Positions 23,292 to 35,300 of a stretch of DNA of 64,000 bases are shown piece by piece. The stretch spans positions 1,572,501 to 1,636,500 of the forward strand of contig CP126191.1 in assembly GCA_030272155.1 (NCBI GenBank), read 5' to 3'. How positions within the stretch are numbered: the first letter of the stretch is position 1; the number at the start of each line of letters is the position of its first letter. The position numbers were made by a program, and so were the translations under genes. The notes beneath the pieces were generated by a model. It ran no database searches, was not told the origin of the DNA, and saw only the letters and a list, made by a program, of their open reading frames with translations. This DNA comes from Tetradesmus obliquus (Eukaryota; Chlorophyta; Chlorophyceae; Sphaeropleales; Scenedesmaceae).

Positions 23292-26200
23292 CAGGCAGGC
23301 AGCCGGGGTGTGTCAAGATCAGGCAACACACAGAGCAGCTGCAGCAGCGGTGACCACACAGGTCCCTTTGACGCGACCAACAGGCAAGCTGAATGCAGCT
23401 GTCAGATTACAGGCACCAAGCAGCCAAACCCTCACCCCCAAACCCTACCTTGGTGCAGCTCCTGACAGCCGTGCCGACCACTGAGCGCCATACTTGTCGC
23501 CAGGCACTGACACTCCCCAGTTGCCTGCTGCTGTCACTCACCTGCACTATCGCTTCCCATGTGACAGACACATGAGTGCCCAGAGCTCATGGCAAGGCCT
23601 AAACGCAACGTGTAGGTGGTTGCAATAGTATGCTGTTTGTGCGGTGAGCAAACAAACATAGCACTTGAGGCGCTCTCCAACCCAGAAAAAGCAGACCAAT
23701 GCAGTCAAACTTTCAACCCCAAACCCTACCTGGGGGCTGCTCCGGACAATTTTGCCGTCCACTGGGGTCCATACTTATCGCCAGGCACCGCCACTCCCCA
23801 GTTGCCTGCTGCTGTTGATGCCGTGTGAGAGCCGTGGCCAGCGGCGTCGCTGCAGAAACGTAACAAGCAGCAAACGTGCAAGCGCTGTTCGTGACGTGCT
23901 TGCCTGGGCGTGCTTTGTGATATGAGGGTATGGGCTGCATAACAGGAGAAGCGGGCACTGCAATGTAAGCGACACTGCATTAATGTGACTGCAATGTAAC
24001 TCCTGTTGCTGAAGCTGGCAGCTGCGTTTACACATGCTTGCATTGCAGCCAACAGTGATCTGCCATGCAGTGACTTGATGATGTGTTATTCTTGTGGGAA
24101 GTAACATGAAGGTAACATGTCACCAGCGCAGCTCACCTGCAGCTGAGGGTTTCGTTTGGGTAGTTTGTGGCTATGGTTGACTCATTGCCCATGCCTCTGT
24201 AGAAGAACTTGCAGCCAATGACCTTCAAGCTGCAACAAGGGCAGCACAGGAAAGCACGTCAAGCCTGCATGTTCCTGGGTGCTGCTGCCATTGCCAGCCA
24301 CAACACATGCTGCATCATGCTGCAGCGCATCATATGCATCTGCCTGCAGTTTTCAGTCACCGCTTCCTGAGGCCTGCAGATAGTACTGATCAGCTGCAGA
24401 GTTGTCGGCACGCCATACATAGTAAGCCCTTCGTCACAGCTTGCATAAACCCTTGATGAGTAAGCAAATATCCTCACTTGCAGGTGCTGGTGGGAAAGCC
24501 TTGCCCCTCCTGGCAGGTGGTGTTGAAGGTCTTGGCCCTGCGCCTGGTGGGGTTGCTGTAGCTGGCGTCAGCAGCAAAGGAGGGGTGACCTGGCGAGTAG
24601 CCAGTGTCAATGATGCCCACAACCATGCCCTCGCCTGCACGTCAACACAGCCAGCAGATTGCCAGACCATAATGCGTGAGGTGGAGAAGATCACAGAGAT
24701 GCTATGTATTAGAGTTTTTTCTTCAAGCAGATCACCATGCCCTCGCCTGCACGCCAACACACCCAGTAGTATGCCAGACAGTAAAGCGACGAGGACAACA
24801 TCACAGAGATGCTATGCATTGGAGTATCTCACTCAGGCAGACCACCATGCCCTCGCCTGCACGCCATAACACCCGGCGTGTGGTGTGTTGCAGGCTCAAG
24901 AGCAAAGGATCACAGAAATACAATGAAAGGAAACATGCAGACAAGAAGTTCTGTGCTGCTTTCAGGCTGGTAGCAGACAAAAGTTTTGCAGGCAAGGCAT
25001 GAAAGTACAACAGCAGCCAACAGCAGCCGTTGCACATACTGTGTCCATGCAGTGCTGGCCACGCACCTGCTGAGGCTGTGCCCAGGGTTGCAGGGCTGGG
25101 CCTTAGCCTGTCCCACATGCCTCCACTGCCATCCTGCGCGGGGCCTGACACAGCAAACAACAATAACAGAGAAGGCAATCGCAGGCGATGCACATGCATG
25201 GTGGTTTAGGTGTGTATACGCTGCAGCATGCTGGGCGCAGTCAAGCCTGCAGAGTTGCGCACACGCTTGCGAAAGCTGCAACCAGGCAGGCAACGCCCCT
25301 GCAGCAGCAAAGCCCTTGAGGCGGTGGGCAGGCGATTGCATATGGTTCAACACCTGCTTTCTGCGCTGTGTTATCAGTGCCGTCGATTTCACAATGTTGG
25401 CTGCTAGCTGCTTCAGCCAGCAGCCCTTGCCTGCAGAGCCACCAACTGCTGCACCTGTGGCGTCACTGCTGCACCTGCAGAACTGCCTGCCGATGCACCT
25501 GCAGAACTGCCTGCCGATGCACCTGCAGAACTGGCTGCCGATGCACCTGCAGAACTGCCTGCCGATGCACCTGCAGAACTGCCTGCCGATGCACCTGCAG
25601 AACTGGCTGCCGATGCACCTGCAGAACTGCCTGCCGATGCACCTGCAGAACTGCCTGCCGATGCACCTGCAGAACTGGCTGCTGCTGCACCTGCAGAACT
25701 GGCTGCTGCTGCACCTGCAGACGTATCTGCTGCTATACCTGCTGCTGCACAGTGCATCAATGCTGTGGCAGAACCACCGACTGCTGCACCTGCACCTAAC
25801 TGGCTGGCTGTCATGTGCCTCGCAAAGCTTCCCCACCTGCTAGCCCGAGAAATCGAATTGAGGCATCTGTCATGGTGTGCACCAGCTCATTCCTCTCCAC
25901 GCGCGCCACGTTCCGGTTACGCCGCAGTCCTGCTAGCTCACTGTCACTAGGGTTCTTCACCAAAAACCCTGCCAGCGTCGTCTGGTACTTATACCCTATG
26001 CTGCTCGGCTGCAGCCCGGCTTGTGCTGCTACAGCTGCCGACTGCGCATTCACGTGTGCAGCATATGCTGCGGCGGCGGCACTGCTGACATCCAGCCGCC
26101 CGCCACCTGCTGATGCAGTCGCTGCAAGGCCGCTGACTCCACCACTGTAAGCAGATAGCGGCGCTGTTTTGAGCTGCACTATGTATGAGCTTGGTAGTGA

Positions 26201-26341
26201 CGCAGCTAGGCGCTGCTGTGCGCGCTGCCTTTCCACTTTCTGCTGCATGTTGTCATCAGCGTTGCGCCCATATGCGGCTGATGCCATGGCTGCACAGCAG
26301 CTGACCACTAGTACCAGTAGCAGCAGCACGTTTGATGCCAT
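17327..26341 (-). CDS. Secreted subtilisin-like serine protease (plant-type subtilase, S8)
   Basis: Seventeen exons, all phases consistent, about 1,021 residues. Exon edges: 26341-25837, 24634-24478, 24229-24137, 23849-23730, 23203-23115, 22799-22777, 22524-22377, 22129-21921, 21511-21471, 21190-21133, 20854-20632, 20410-20345, 20036-19947, 19703-19508, 19225-19114, 18572-17964, 17653-17327. Order of parts: signal peptide ([19 protein letters not shown]), I9-like propeptide, catalytic Asp in [16 protein letters not shown], His in [14 protein letters not shown], oxyanion Asn in ASAGNDG, a PA-like insert ending in GKIV / [13 protein letters not shown], catalytic Ser in [19 protein letters not shown], then an Fn3-like C-terminal region and a poly-Ser stretch. 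All catalytic residues are present, so it should be active on extracellular or wall proteins. One exon is 23 nt. Several introns hold ghost exon copies. The substrate is unknown. Confidence 0.92.
18854..19155 (-). repeat. Ghost copy of subtilase exon 15 3' end
   Basis: The last ~43 bases of exon 15 (19114-19156) recur at 18854-18896 in the following intron, with one or two mismatches and a donor-like edge. The spacing is about 260 bp, wider than most ghost copies in this window. Confidence 0.85.
23440..23849 (-). repeat. Ghost copy of subtilase exon 4 (His exon) 3' part
   Basis: About 90 bases of exon 4, from the codons for [14 protein letters not shown] to the donor, recur near 23450-23540. 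The copy reads [17 protein letters not shown] and stays open to a matching donor (gtagggttt), but it lacks the catalytic-His half. The differences are mostly silent or conservative, so the copy is not a fresh duplication. Confidence 0.82.
24600..24880 (-). repeat. Three tandem copies of the acceptor and start of subtilase exon 2
   Basis: The real exon 2 starts at 24634. Copies of its acceptor and first ~20 bases (GCGAGGGCATGGT) start at 24746 and 24856, giving spacings of 112 and 110 bp. Flanking intron sequence (CGTGCAG and the CACAGAGATGCTATG region) is shared as well. Confidence 0.85.
25478..25735 (-). repeat. 24-bp minisatellite with 72-bp higher order
   Basis: About ten copies of a 24-base unit (on + strand CTGCCGATGCACCTGCAGAA plus 4 bases) lie in intron 1 of the subtilase. 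Variants alternate as two CTGCCTG units then one CTGGCTG unit, giving a 72-bp higher-order period. The array is open in several frames and would encode (GASAGSSA)n, but the flanking exons join in phase without it. Confidence 0.88.
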
Positions 26342-26423
26342 GTTGTGTGGTGGTAAACTGCGGGCTCTACCGTTGCTCACTGAGCCAGGCAGCAAGAATG
26401 GCGTGCATGTGGCTTGGGTGCCG

Positions 26424-26427
<4 letters not shown>

Positions 26428-26460
<33 letters not shown>
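26428..26460. repeat. Triplet run upstream of subtilase start
   Basis: About eleven CTG triplets on the + strand, read as CAG in the sense of the leftward subtilase, lie about 90-120 bases upstream of its start codon at 26341, probably in the 5' untranslated region. Confidence 0.7.
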
Positions 26461-27600
26461 CCAGGCGTTGCCGCTCTAGTTTGTAATGTCCATGCACAAG
26501 CGAAAGGTGAGAGATGACGAATGCTCTGCAACCCGTTGCTGGTACTTGTGTGGCTTCGGTTGTGTGAAAGATACAATCAGGCTGCGGTGAGCACCCGGCA
26601 GCGCGCACGGCACGTCAGCTAACTCGGTTGCGTTGAATTTATATCATCGTTTGATCAGAGCATGTGAGCTGCATGGCGCTTTGCTCGTGTCGGTGACTCC
26701 TGATGCTGGGCAAGCAGCAAGCACGCAATATCAAGAGACGTGGCTTGAAACTGCTCGTGATCAAAATGCAACAAGTATTTCTTAACTTCAGGGCTGTGCA
26801 GGTGGCTGTGCCCAGCGAAGCCAGCAGGAACAACCACAGAACACGGACGAACAGCGTTCGCACGGCACAGAACGCGAGTGTTGAGCTCCGGAAGTCGTTA
26901 CTATAGTTTCAAGCATAACTATGATAAAATGATGTAATTGCATGTATGGTACGAACATGCTTCCAAGTTTCCGGCCCCCGGGCAATGCAGTGGCAATGCA
27001 GGCTGGCTCCTCTGGTTCAGGCTGGAGTACCACTCGTGCGAGATCTGCAGGCAATCCTAGGCGCAGGGATGCTTTGAATCATATGACTTTAAAGCACTTC
27101 ACAGAAGGTTTGGCTAAGAGAGCCACACTGTGTGTCGTTCACCACACACCAAGTGCCTTTCCCAGCTGGCCCAGCCAGTGGCTTGTGCTGCTTTTCCACA
27201 GACAACTGACAGCAGTGCTGCACTTTCCACCACATCCATCACTGGCCACAAACATTTGCATGGCTGCGATAGGCATTCACACCAGTGAGCATGCCTGCCT
27301 TGCATGCAGCACAATGCCACAAGCCGCTTGGGTGGCTGGGTGTAGAACCCTCAAACGGGGTGTAAACCCTCAGGGTTCCAGGCTGGACGCGTCTGAAGAG
27401 TCAGCCTGCGTGCGGCATTGCTACATAGTGGATGCCTTACGCCTTTTGTGCTACTTGACAAAGCTTGAGGTAACAACAAGCTGCAACAATCATCAACTGC
27501 CGACGACGCAGCACTACAGCCGCTGTATGGGCGGCCCATCAAGAACATATACGCGCAGGACACCGGCCTACCCTCAGCACTGCTTTGTGGCAAAAGGGGA

Positions 27601-27695
27601 AAATCTGCACCATGCTGCCACTCCTGCTGCCACTCCTGGGGTCTGCCAAATCTGCACCATGCTGCCACTCCTGCTGCCACTCCTGGGGTCTGCCT
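27601..27695 (+). repeat. 47-bp tandem duplication
   Basis: Two head-to-tail copies of a 47-base unit beginning AAATCTGCACCATGCTGCCA and ending GGGGTCTGCC, essentially identical. Each contains an internal duplicated GCTGCCACTCCT motif. No gene is assigned. Confidence 0.9.
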
Positions 27696-27989
27696 CATCA
27701 TCATCACAATTGGGCCTGCCTGTTGAGGCTACTGCCATTTGAAACAAATTGTACTTCTCTCACACATTCCTGCTGTGCTTGCGTGCTTGTGCACGTCTAA
27801 ACATAATCCCCGCTGTCATTGGCTTGCGGGTCCTGTGCAGGCAACACCACGCTGCTGGCTGTCATCGGCTGCCACGTGTGTTGGGATGCAGCTCTGAAGT
27901 CTTCGGGCCCAGCTTTGCTTGACATGCGCAGCTACGCATCCAGCTTAGTCCTCAGGATTCGAAGGGTGTCTAGATTCGTTGTTATGCAG

Positions 27990-28584
27990 CTATGGCAACG
28001 ATGCAGAGCGCCTGGCTTGCCAGTCCTCACTGTGGGCGGGGCAGATGCGTGTCCTGCAAGTCAGCGGCAGGGGGCCAGTGCCTGTTGGGTGGATGGAGCA
28101 CAGGGTGTTAGCTGAAGCGCTGCTGCTGCAGCTGGCAGGGCAGTCATAGCGTGAGCTGTTGCGGCAACCATACGTGCGTCGCTGATGGCATAGATACTGC
28201 CGCAAATGCCTGCACGAGGAGTTGAAGCGCTCATGCTGCTGCAGCATGACTTGACTCAAGCCTGACGGCGTGTGAACCTTGGGTTTCTGCTGCACCCACC
28301 TGGTGGCCTTCTGAGTGCTCTGATATGTGGTGGTTGCTGCTGCCCACAGCAGCAGGTTGTTCCCTTTGGTGGGAGTCGTTCAGTGCTGGTGCTTGACCAG
28401 CATCCAGCTCAGCAGCAATCTTGGCCAGCTTGCTAGCTACCTGGGCTGCCTCAGCTGCCAAAACCGCTGTTTCAGGGTCAGTAACTTCTTTTTCTCGTTG
28501 CTCTGCATTTAATAAGGTGCGTCCTTCACATGTGACGCTGATCAGCAAGCACAGCAGCACGTATGCGTATGCAACGCGTCTCAT
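27990..28584 (-). CDS. Small secreted cysteine-rich protein (hypothetical)
   Basis: Exon 1 is 28584-28300 (95 codons). It starts with a signal peptide (MRRVAYAYVLLCLLISVTC) and continues as an Ala/Glu-rich, probably helical stretch (AVLAAEAAQVASKLAKIAAE). Unspliced, the frame ends at 28231 after 117 residues. A 61-nt intron (28299-28239, gtgggt...ctgcag) would join in phase to a second exon 28238-27990, giving 177 residues. That exon carries eight cysteines (CRHLRQYLC, CRNSSRYDCPASC, then three more), as in a disulphide-bonded extracellular peptide. No family is recognised. The signal peptide is clear; the spliced form is inference. Confidence 0.5.
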
Positions 28585-30906
28585 CGTCAGCTGCTTATAG
28601 ATGTTCAGAAAGGTTTTTGCAGCAGCCCTTTATGTTTTGACGATACGATCAGCTGGTGGATGCAGGCAATCGACGGCAAAGTGGCAACCGGTGAATACGT
28701 ATTTGGGACCGCTGACAGAGCGTCGCTCAAGGGCTTCTGTAGCGGTTGATGTGTTGTAATAGCGTTTTATGGCTTTAAACTGGTGAATAGTGCAGGGAAC
28801 AAGCGGTGACACCGTCACAGTCTCGGAAGTCGAGTCGCCTATGACGAACATACCAGGTTCATTCATTCATTCAGGTGCAACCTGGGCAGCTGCCCTGCCA
28901 AGCGGGCTGTGAGAGAACAACCGCTCAGAAGCTGCACCTTCACCGAGCTGCAAGCCTGGCAGAACAGTAACACCAGCCAAGACGCGCGTGAACAGCACTC
29001 CCGCCAGATACGCCTTCAGCAACAGCGTACTCTGCTGCTAGCAGCAGGCTGTGCAAACTGCTACTGGCAGCGCCAGCGCATTTGTGGCACCGTCAAGTGC
29101 TACAGCTACTGTGCAGACCATATCACATATGTGATCTGCTTGTGTTCATACAGCAGCGGCTTGTGCGCTGATGTCCCTCAAACTTGCTGGGACTGTGCCA
29201 GCCTGTCACCGAACGGCGCAATTGACAGATGCATGGGTGTAGCAGTTGCTCCGAAGACAACTCAGCAGCAGTGCAGCAGAAAAATTCATATGCAACAAAA
29301 TATGCACAAGATACAAGCAGCAGCAGGCTGCGGCACCTGTTGCGGTCCGTTTCATCCCTGTCATGACTCCCGCCAGGCACACGACATCTGGCACCTGCAA
29401 AGCGCTGTACGAGTGGCAAGAGAATCCAGCAACTGCTGCGACCCTACAACCAAATAGCACCCCATTCCCAACAACTGCGCCTGCCACGCAGCGTGTGCAC
29501 AAGTGCAGGACATGCGGCTGCGGAAGACAGGTCAGCGCTAGCTCGGGCTGGACAACCAGGCCTAAGGCCTGCTGCTCATCATGATGCATGTGATTGCATG
29601 CACTATGCATGCACCCCAGGCAACCAAGAACTGTTCACAACGGTGCTGCCCTGCTACATTTGATTATATATGCAAGATATGTGCAGAAGTCATGTTCATG
29701 AGCAGGAGGGGTCTAGCACGGCGTCTAGACTCCCTTGTTAGTGGCAGGCCAAGTTTGGTCCCACGCAATAAAACCACCAGTTTTGATAATATGCTGCGGC
29801 AGCATCCACAAATTGTCGGCAGCCTTGCTATGTTATAGGCACACCATCCACCTGCTGCCTTCACATGCTGTCATGCAGTAGACAATTACTGCACAACAAC
29901 CAATGCACAGCGAGTATGCCCTTGCCTACATTGGCCGGCAAGGGAGACGCCAAACATGCTGCTGCACAACCAACAAACTACAGATCTAGCCTATATTCTA
30001 CTCAGCGCTTGTAGGGTGTGCAAATGATGCAGCACAATGGTGACTGGCAGTCTGCTCCACCAAACAACACATCCAGATCATGCTCAGGAATGCATACATG
30101 CACGTATGCATCAAGCAGGGCAGTCTGGCAGCGCCAACAATGTGCACACCTTAGTATCGATCTCTTTGATCACTCTCAATGCACTTCATGCGTGGCTTTT
30201 GCGCAGTGCAATCCTCACAATGCGCATTCCAGTCTTGCAATGCGAGCAGCATGTCGCTGCATTCACAAATCTGCAGGCAATCGCCACAACCCACATACAG
30301 CACAGACATCTACTGCCACTGTTGTCAACTGCTACGCTGCACAAGCCTACTGAGCCCCTGCACATGGCTCAGCAGAGGCCCTCGATTCCAAAGCAGCCAA
30401 ACGTATCCAGGCAGAACTGCACTTCCGCTCCCCCCACAGCTCCAGTGCAACCAGTTTCTTTCAGCAACACAACCATCAGAAGAGCTGCTGCTGCTGCAGT
30501 TCACAAATCGTGGGTTGGGAGACAGCACCCACTGAATATGACAAACCATCAGTTGCTTGACCAATGCAAACAGGCTCAAACGCAGCCAGCAGCAGATGCC
30601 ATGGGTGCAAAAGGGATAAGCTGCAGTACATCATACACATGCAAAAATGCATGTGTCGAATTAACAACCGTAGACACTGCTTGATGGAGCTAGCAGCTGC
30701 TGCAAGTCAACAGTCAGCGTAAGCCAACCCAGTCAGCCACTGGTATACATGTGGCTGCCTAAGCAATAGCTGGCTTGGTCTGCATCTGCCATGGTAAGTG
30801 GACGGCAGCAGCCCCACTTGCCAAATAATCAAGATGCGTTAAAATTCTCCAGCCGCCACTGCAGGAAGCCTGAATCCAGCAACGCAGCAGCCTGCACCTC
30901 ACAAAA
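28585..30906. other. Intergenic region with one weak Cys-rich open frame
   Basis: It holds the promoter of the leftward small secreted gene and the 3' region of the pherophorin-papain gene. A + strand frame open from 28810 to 29457 is rich in cysteine between about 28870 and 29250 (CNLGSCPAK, GCANCYWQRQRICG, KCYSYCAD). It follows a good acceptor (cattcattcattcag at 28874), but has no ATG and no matched partner exon, so I do not call it a gene. The rest shows nothing. Confidence 0.4.
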
Positions 30907-32269
30907 TCATCGCCTGCACATCTTCAGCTGAGTGCCGGCAGCCAGGCAAGTAATATCCTTGCCACTCAACGCCTCAAAGTTGTCAGCAAGAACACCCACA
31001 AGCGGCCGCAAGCCTGCAGCTGCACCTCCCATGCTGTGCCAGATCACACTGAGCCTCTCGCATGCAACATTTGTAGTGTAAGTTGAGCAGTCGGCCGGCC
31101 GCGCCGCTCCAGAAGATGACGCGGATGCTGCCACGCTGTTTCCAAGCAGCTCTGCAAGTGACACACTCATAAGGGAGAGTCTGCTGGGCCTGGTTCGGTC
31201 CTCAGGTAACAGCACCAAGTCATCTGGGTCTATGTCTGGATGCTTGCTGCTGTGCTGCCTGTTGGGATCGATGATAGGAGCCTGGAACACACCAGTAGCT
31301 GCAGCACCAGAGGCACCAGCTGTGTTGCCAGCTATACCGCCCTCTGCTTGCAGGGCAGCTGTTGCAGCCTCCTGACCTCCAGGTGCTGCCAGCGGTACAG
31401 CCAATCTAGCAGCCGCAGCACTGTCTGCAACTTGGCTAGTGTTCAAAGCTGGTTCTGGGCTGGGGCTTGCGTTGATCGGCGTTGGTTTGACCGTGCCGGC
31501 TGGGTCAACCGGCCTTGGGGATGACAACACAGGGTCCAAAGTAACGCTGTCAGGGCCGGTGCGAGGGGTGAAGGAGAAGCCTCCGATCCATGCACCCATG
31601 CCCACAGCAGACTTGACAGCAAGCTGCAGGAGGAACAAAATAGTGGAGAAAGAAGGCGAAGGAGTGAGGAGGGCAAGAGGAGTGAGGGGCAGGGGTGGCG
31701 CACGCCAGCGGCGTGTGCACCGTGCTAGCATAGTTGTTTGCAAGAAGCGCAAGAAACGGGGCTGACAATAGCAATGCTGAGCTGCTTTGCGTCACAGCGC
31801 CGCAACAGTCAATATCTGCACCTGACACTGCTTCAACACACATGCACATTGATGGCATCAAAGCCACATCATAGCTGCCAAACCTATGTGCCTCAACCTG
31901 TTGCTGCTCAACTGATGCACTGTGCCAAGCTTGCCCCCAAACACAATGCATAACATAATGGGATCATTACGCGTGAGTTGGCTCACCTTCCAGTACTGCC
32001 CAGCCCCTACTCCCGGCAGTGAGTCCTTGATAAGCCAGTAGTGCTGGCTGGCATCGCTGCTGCTGAAGTTGTAGCCAACAACAGCCACAACATGGCCGAA
32101 GCTGCAAGGCAGCACACACATCATGGCGTCAAGAAGCAGCAGCAGCACCTTACAGCTTCACTGCAGCATCATGGCGCTAAGCAGCAGCACAGCCATTGAG
32201 GCTTCCAGCACGGTAAGCATGCAAGAGGCACTGGCAAGCATGCACTGCTGGCGGCTCCGAACAGCAGCA

Positions 32270-32312
<43 letters not shown>

Positions 32313-35300
32313 GCGCACCTGTTCTGCGATGACGTGCTGTCTAGGTCTTCCACTACAAGGTCTCCAGCTGCTGCTGCTGCGCCGATGAGCATGCCGCCAC
32401 TTTCCTGCAGGCCTGTCAGCTGCTGCAGCATCTCCTCGGTGACCTGCAGGCAGAGAGTTTGCAGGAAAGTGAGTACTCCAGTACACGGGCTTGCAGGAAA
32501 GTGGGTGCGCACACACATGGACTTGCAGGAGGGTTGGTTGCAGGAAGCTAGGTGCTGCAGTGCCACTGCAGGCAGGTGATTGCAGCAAGAGTACATTGTA
32601 GCAGTCCTGCCACACCTCCACCACAGATGCGTGTGTTAAGGGCTGCTTGGACAGTGTGATCTAGAGTGCAGTGCATGGCAGTGCAGGTGCACACACACAC
32701 AGCACTGGTTGCGTACATGAGCAGGCTAGCACATCTTACATTGCGCCCCACACTGCACCCCACCGCAGAGCATCGTGATGCAAAGTACAGCTTCCAGCTT
32801 ACAGGCTATCCCTCACCTGCAGTCGTGCTGCCACTGCATGGTGCTTCTGGATGTGTTCCAGCACAGCGGTGTACCTTGAAGGGTCGGTCTTTGGTGTTAG
32901 ATCAATGTACCTGAACCCCTTCAGCCTGCTGCAGCCTGCCAAGGCACCTTCACAGCTCCCCTGCAGGTTACCAAGCTCTGCAATTGGATATTGAGCGCCA
33001 ACAGCATCTCCATAGCAGCTGGCATTTGCTGCGCCATGCTGTGCAAGTGTCGCCATGGCTACCGCAGAATGCCAGCCGTTAGCAGTTGGTGTTACCGCGC
33101 TGGCGTTGTTGGCGGAGCTGTTGGCAGCTGCCTCTGGGGTTGCTGGCTGTGCCGCGTCACACCAGTGCAGGGCCTTTTCAGACAGATTGATGCCGTCTGG
33201 CTTCCCTGCAAGGACAGCAGCAGCCACAGCCGCAAGTCACTCTTGGCAAATACACAACACATGAAACTGAGGAAAGGGTAAATTCAGGACAATCAACTTT
33301 CACCTGCACAGAAGATGCTTTGAACCCAACCAACAAGGCACCAAGAGCAGTGGGCAAGATAAAGTTGCTACTTTTGCAGAGGGACATCAATGCAGCAGCG
33401 CAACATGCAGAGCACAGAGCTGTAGCTGAAGCCTACCTGCGGACAATCGTGCCGCCACAGTGGCTTCCAAAACAGCAATCGCCGCGTAGCTTGCCGACAT
33501 CGATGACCGCCCTTGACTCTTGACAGGCGTGTTGAAAGCTGTGCCGTCAAACGCTGCCAGCTGCTCCGCTGCCACAATGACGCCCTGCGCATAGCGCGCA
33601 AACGCGAGCCGTTTTACAATGTTGGCCGCTGTTGCAGGAATTTGAAGGGCCTTTGCTGCGGCGCGTGCATCTCCTTCTTTGACAGCTGTGCGCAGCTGCT
33701 CAGCCGCAATCGCCATGCCTTGGAATGCATCTTCAAGCCGGTTCACGCTGCCTGCTCTGCTGACTGACAGGGACTGTGTGCCGCCTCCAAAGAGGGAACC
33801 TGAAGCAGCAGCAGCGCCAGCAGCAGGGTGATCAACAGTCGAACAACCATGCAAAGGCAGCAATGGTTGTCATCTTACCACTGCCGGATCTCCAGGTTGT
33901 GAAGTCACACTATTGAAGCATAGCTTCTGCAACTGAAACGCCACAAATCCTCTCATTCATGCAGCATTCCGGGCAAAAAGATGCACCTTAGCTCGTCATC
34001 CACTCACCATCGCCCGTGGTGCCTTCCATGCAGCAGCCGCTGCTGCTGGCTGCAGCTGCTGCAGTGCTGACTGCTGCTACAGCAGCAGCAGAGAAGAGGC
34101 GATACCTGCAGCGGCTCGTGCCCTTGCACAAGTCGCTGAGTGCGGCACAACCATCTGATGAGCCTGCAGCAGCTGTTGGTGCAGGAGGGAGCGAGGCAGG
34201 CAGATGCATGGGCAGGGTCAGCACCCACCCGCACACAGGTTGTAGCAGACATGCCAGCCGCATCACTCATCTGTAAACGCACGCCACTTAGCCTGCTTGC
34301 TCCCATGCATTGTGCAGCATGACAAACCGCAACAATGTCGGCACACATGACATTACAGGCTATGTCAAATAGGCACCATGCATGCAGCTGTCTAGCACGC
34401 ACCTGGTGCAATCTGCACGCACAGCTGCTTTGTTGTCTGGCCAGGCTTCCAGGCCCCCAGCCGGCCAGACACCAGCCAGCCCTGAGGGCCCAGGCTAAAC
34501 CTGATTGGCTGGCCGTCAAGGCTCCAGCTGAACCTGCCCAGAGATGCGCTGCAGAGGCCAGGCTCTGTACAGAACCGCAAGCAGCACACCACATGCAGCA
34601 CCACATATTAGTTGCATGATAACTGCTGCTGCTGTCGTGAGCTGATGCACATGTAGCTGTTGCAGCTCTGCTGTGCTTGCGCTGATGTACATGTAACTGG
34701 TGCAGTCCTGCAAGAGGTGCGTGGCCGAAGAAGTGCAATGCTGGTCAGTGCTCGCTGCTCCAGCCAGCATGCAGGCTATCAGCAACGACACCACTTCAAA
34801 ACATCAGTTTCCTGCCACCGCTTCCTCGGGAGCAATTGCCACAGTAATCTCATCACAGCATGCTGCACAGTCAGCAGATAAGTCACGTGACAGCCAGCCA
34901 TTCATCATGCAGCTAGCATCCCCAGTGCCCACCTATGTGTACCGCCACTCTGTTGGGGCCCCTAGCAGGATTGCAGCAAGGGCTGCTGGCTGCAACAGTG
35001 CACTGAGCCTGTCTACTGATCACGAAGCACTGCTGAGCTCCACCCTTGGCTACTGCTGCCTGCTGTTCCTGCAAGTGCTGCAAGGTCATGGCCCAGCTGC
35101 TGGAGGTGCTGTCTGCACTGCAGTATGACAGCCACTTTGGGGCAACAACTGTGGTTGCGTCCCCTGCTGCTGCATCACCTGCTGCTGGCACTGCTGCTGA
35201 TGGTGTTGCTGTTGCTGCTGAGGAGTCCTGCAGCACGTGGCGGCGCGCTCCCCTGCTGTCTGCTGTACATCAGAGGCGGCAACAGCAGCAGTTACAGCGG

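Larger units (their letters stand above)
26342..27989. other. Intergenic region upstream of subtilase
   Basis: It contains the subtilase promoter and 5' untranslated region next to 26341. An AT-rich stretch near 26635-26650 could be a distal TATA-like element for the leftward gene, but the spacing is long. No coding chain is convincing. A 47-bp tandem duplication lies at 27601-27695. Confidence 0.45.

Noticed and set aside
25413-25814. 133-residue (GASAGSSA)n protein on the - strand
   Set aside because: It is the minisatellite read as protein; the flanking subtilase exons join in phase without it. I keep it only as a possible optional exon.
30037-30684. 215-residue + strand frame
   Set aside because: It is downstream of a leftward gene, with no recognisable domain, a His/Thr-rich random-looking composition and no supporting splice signals.
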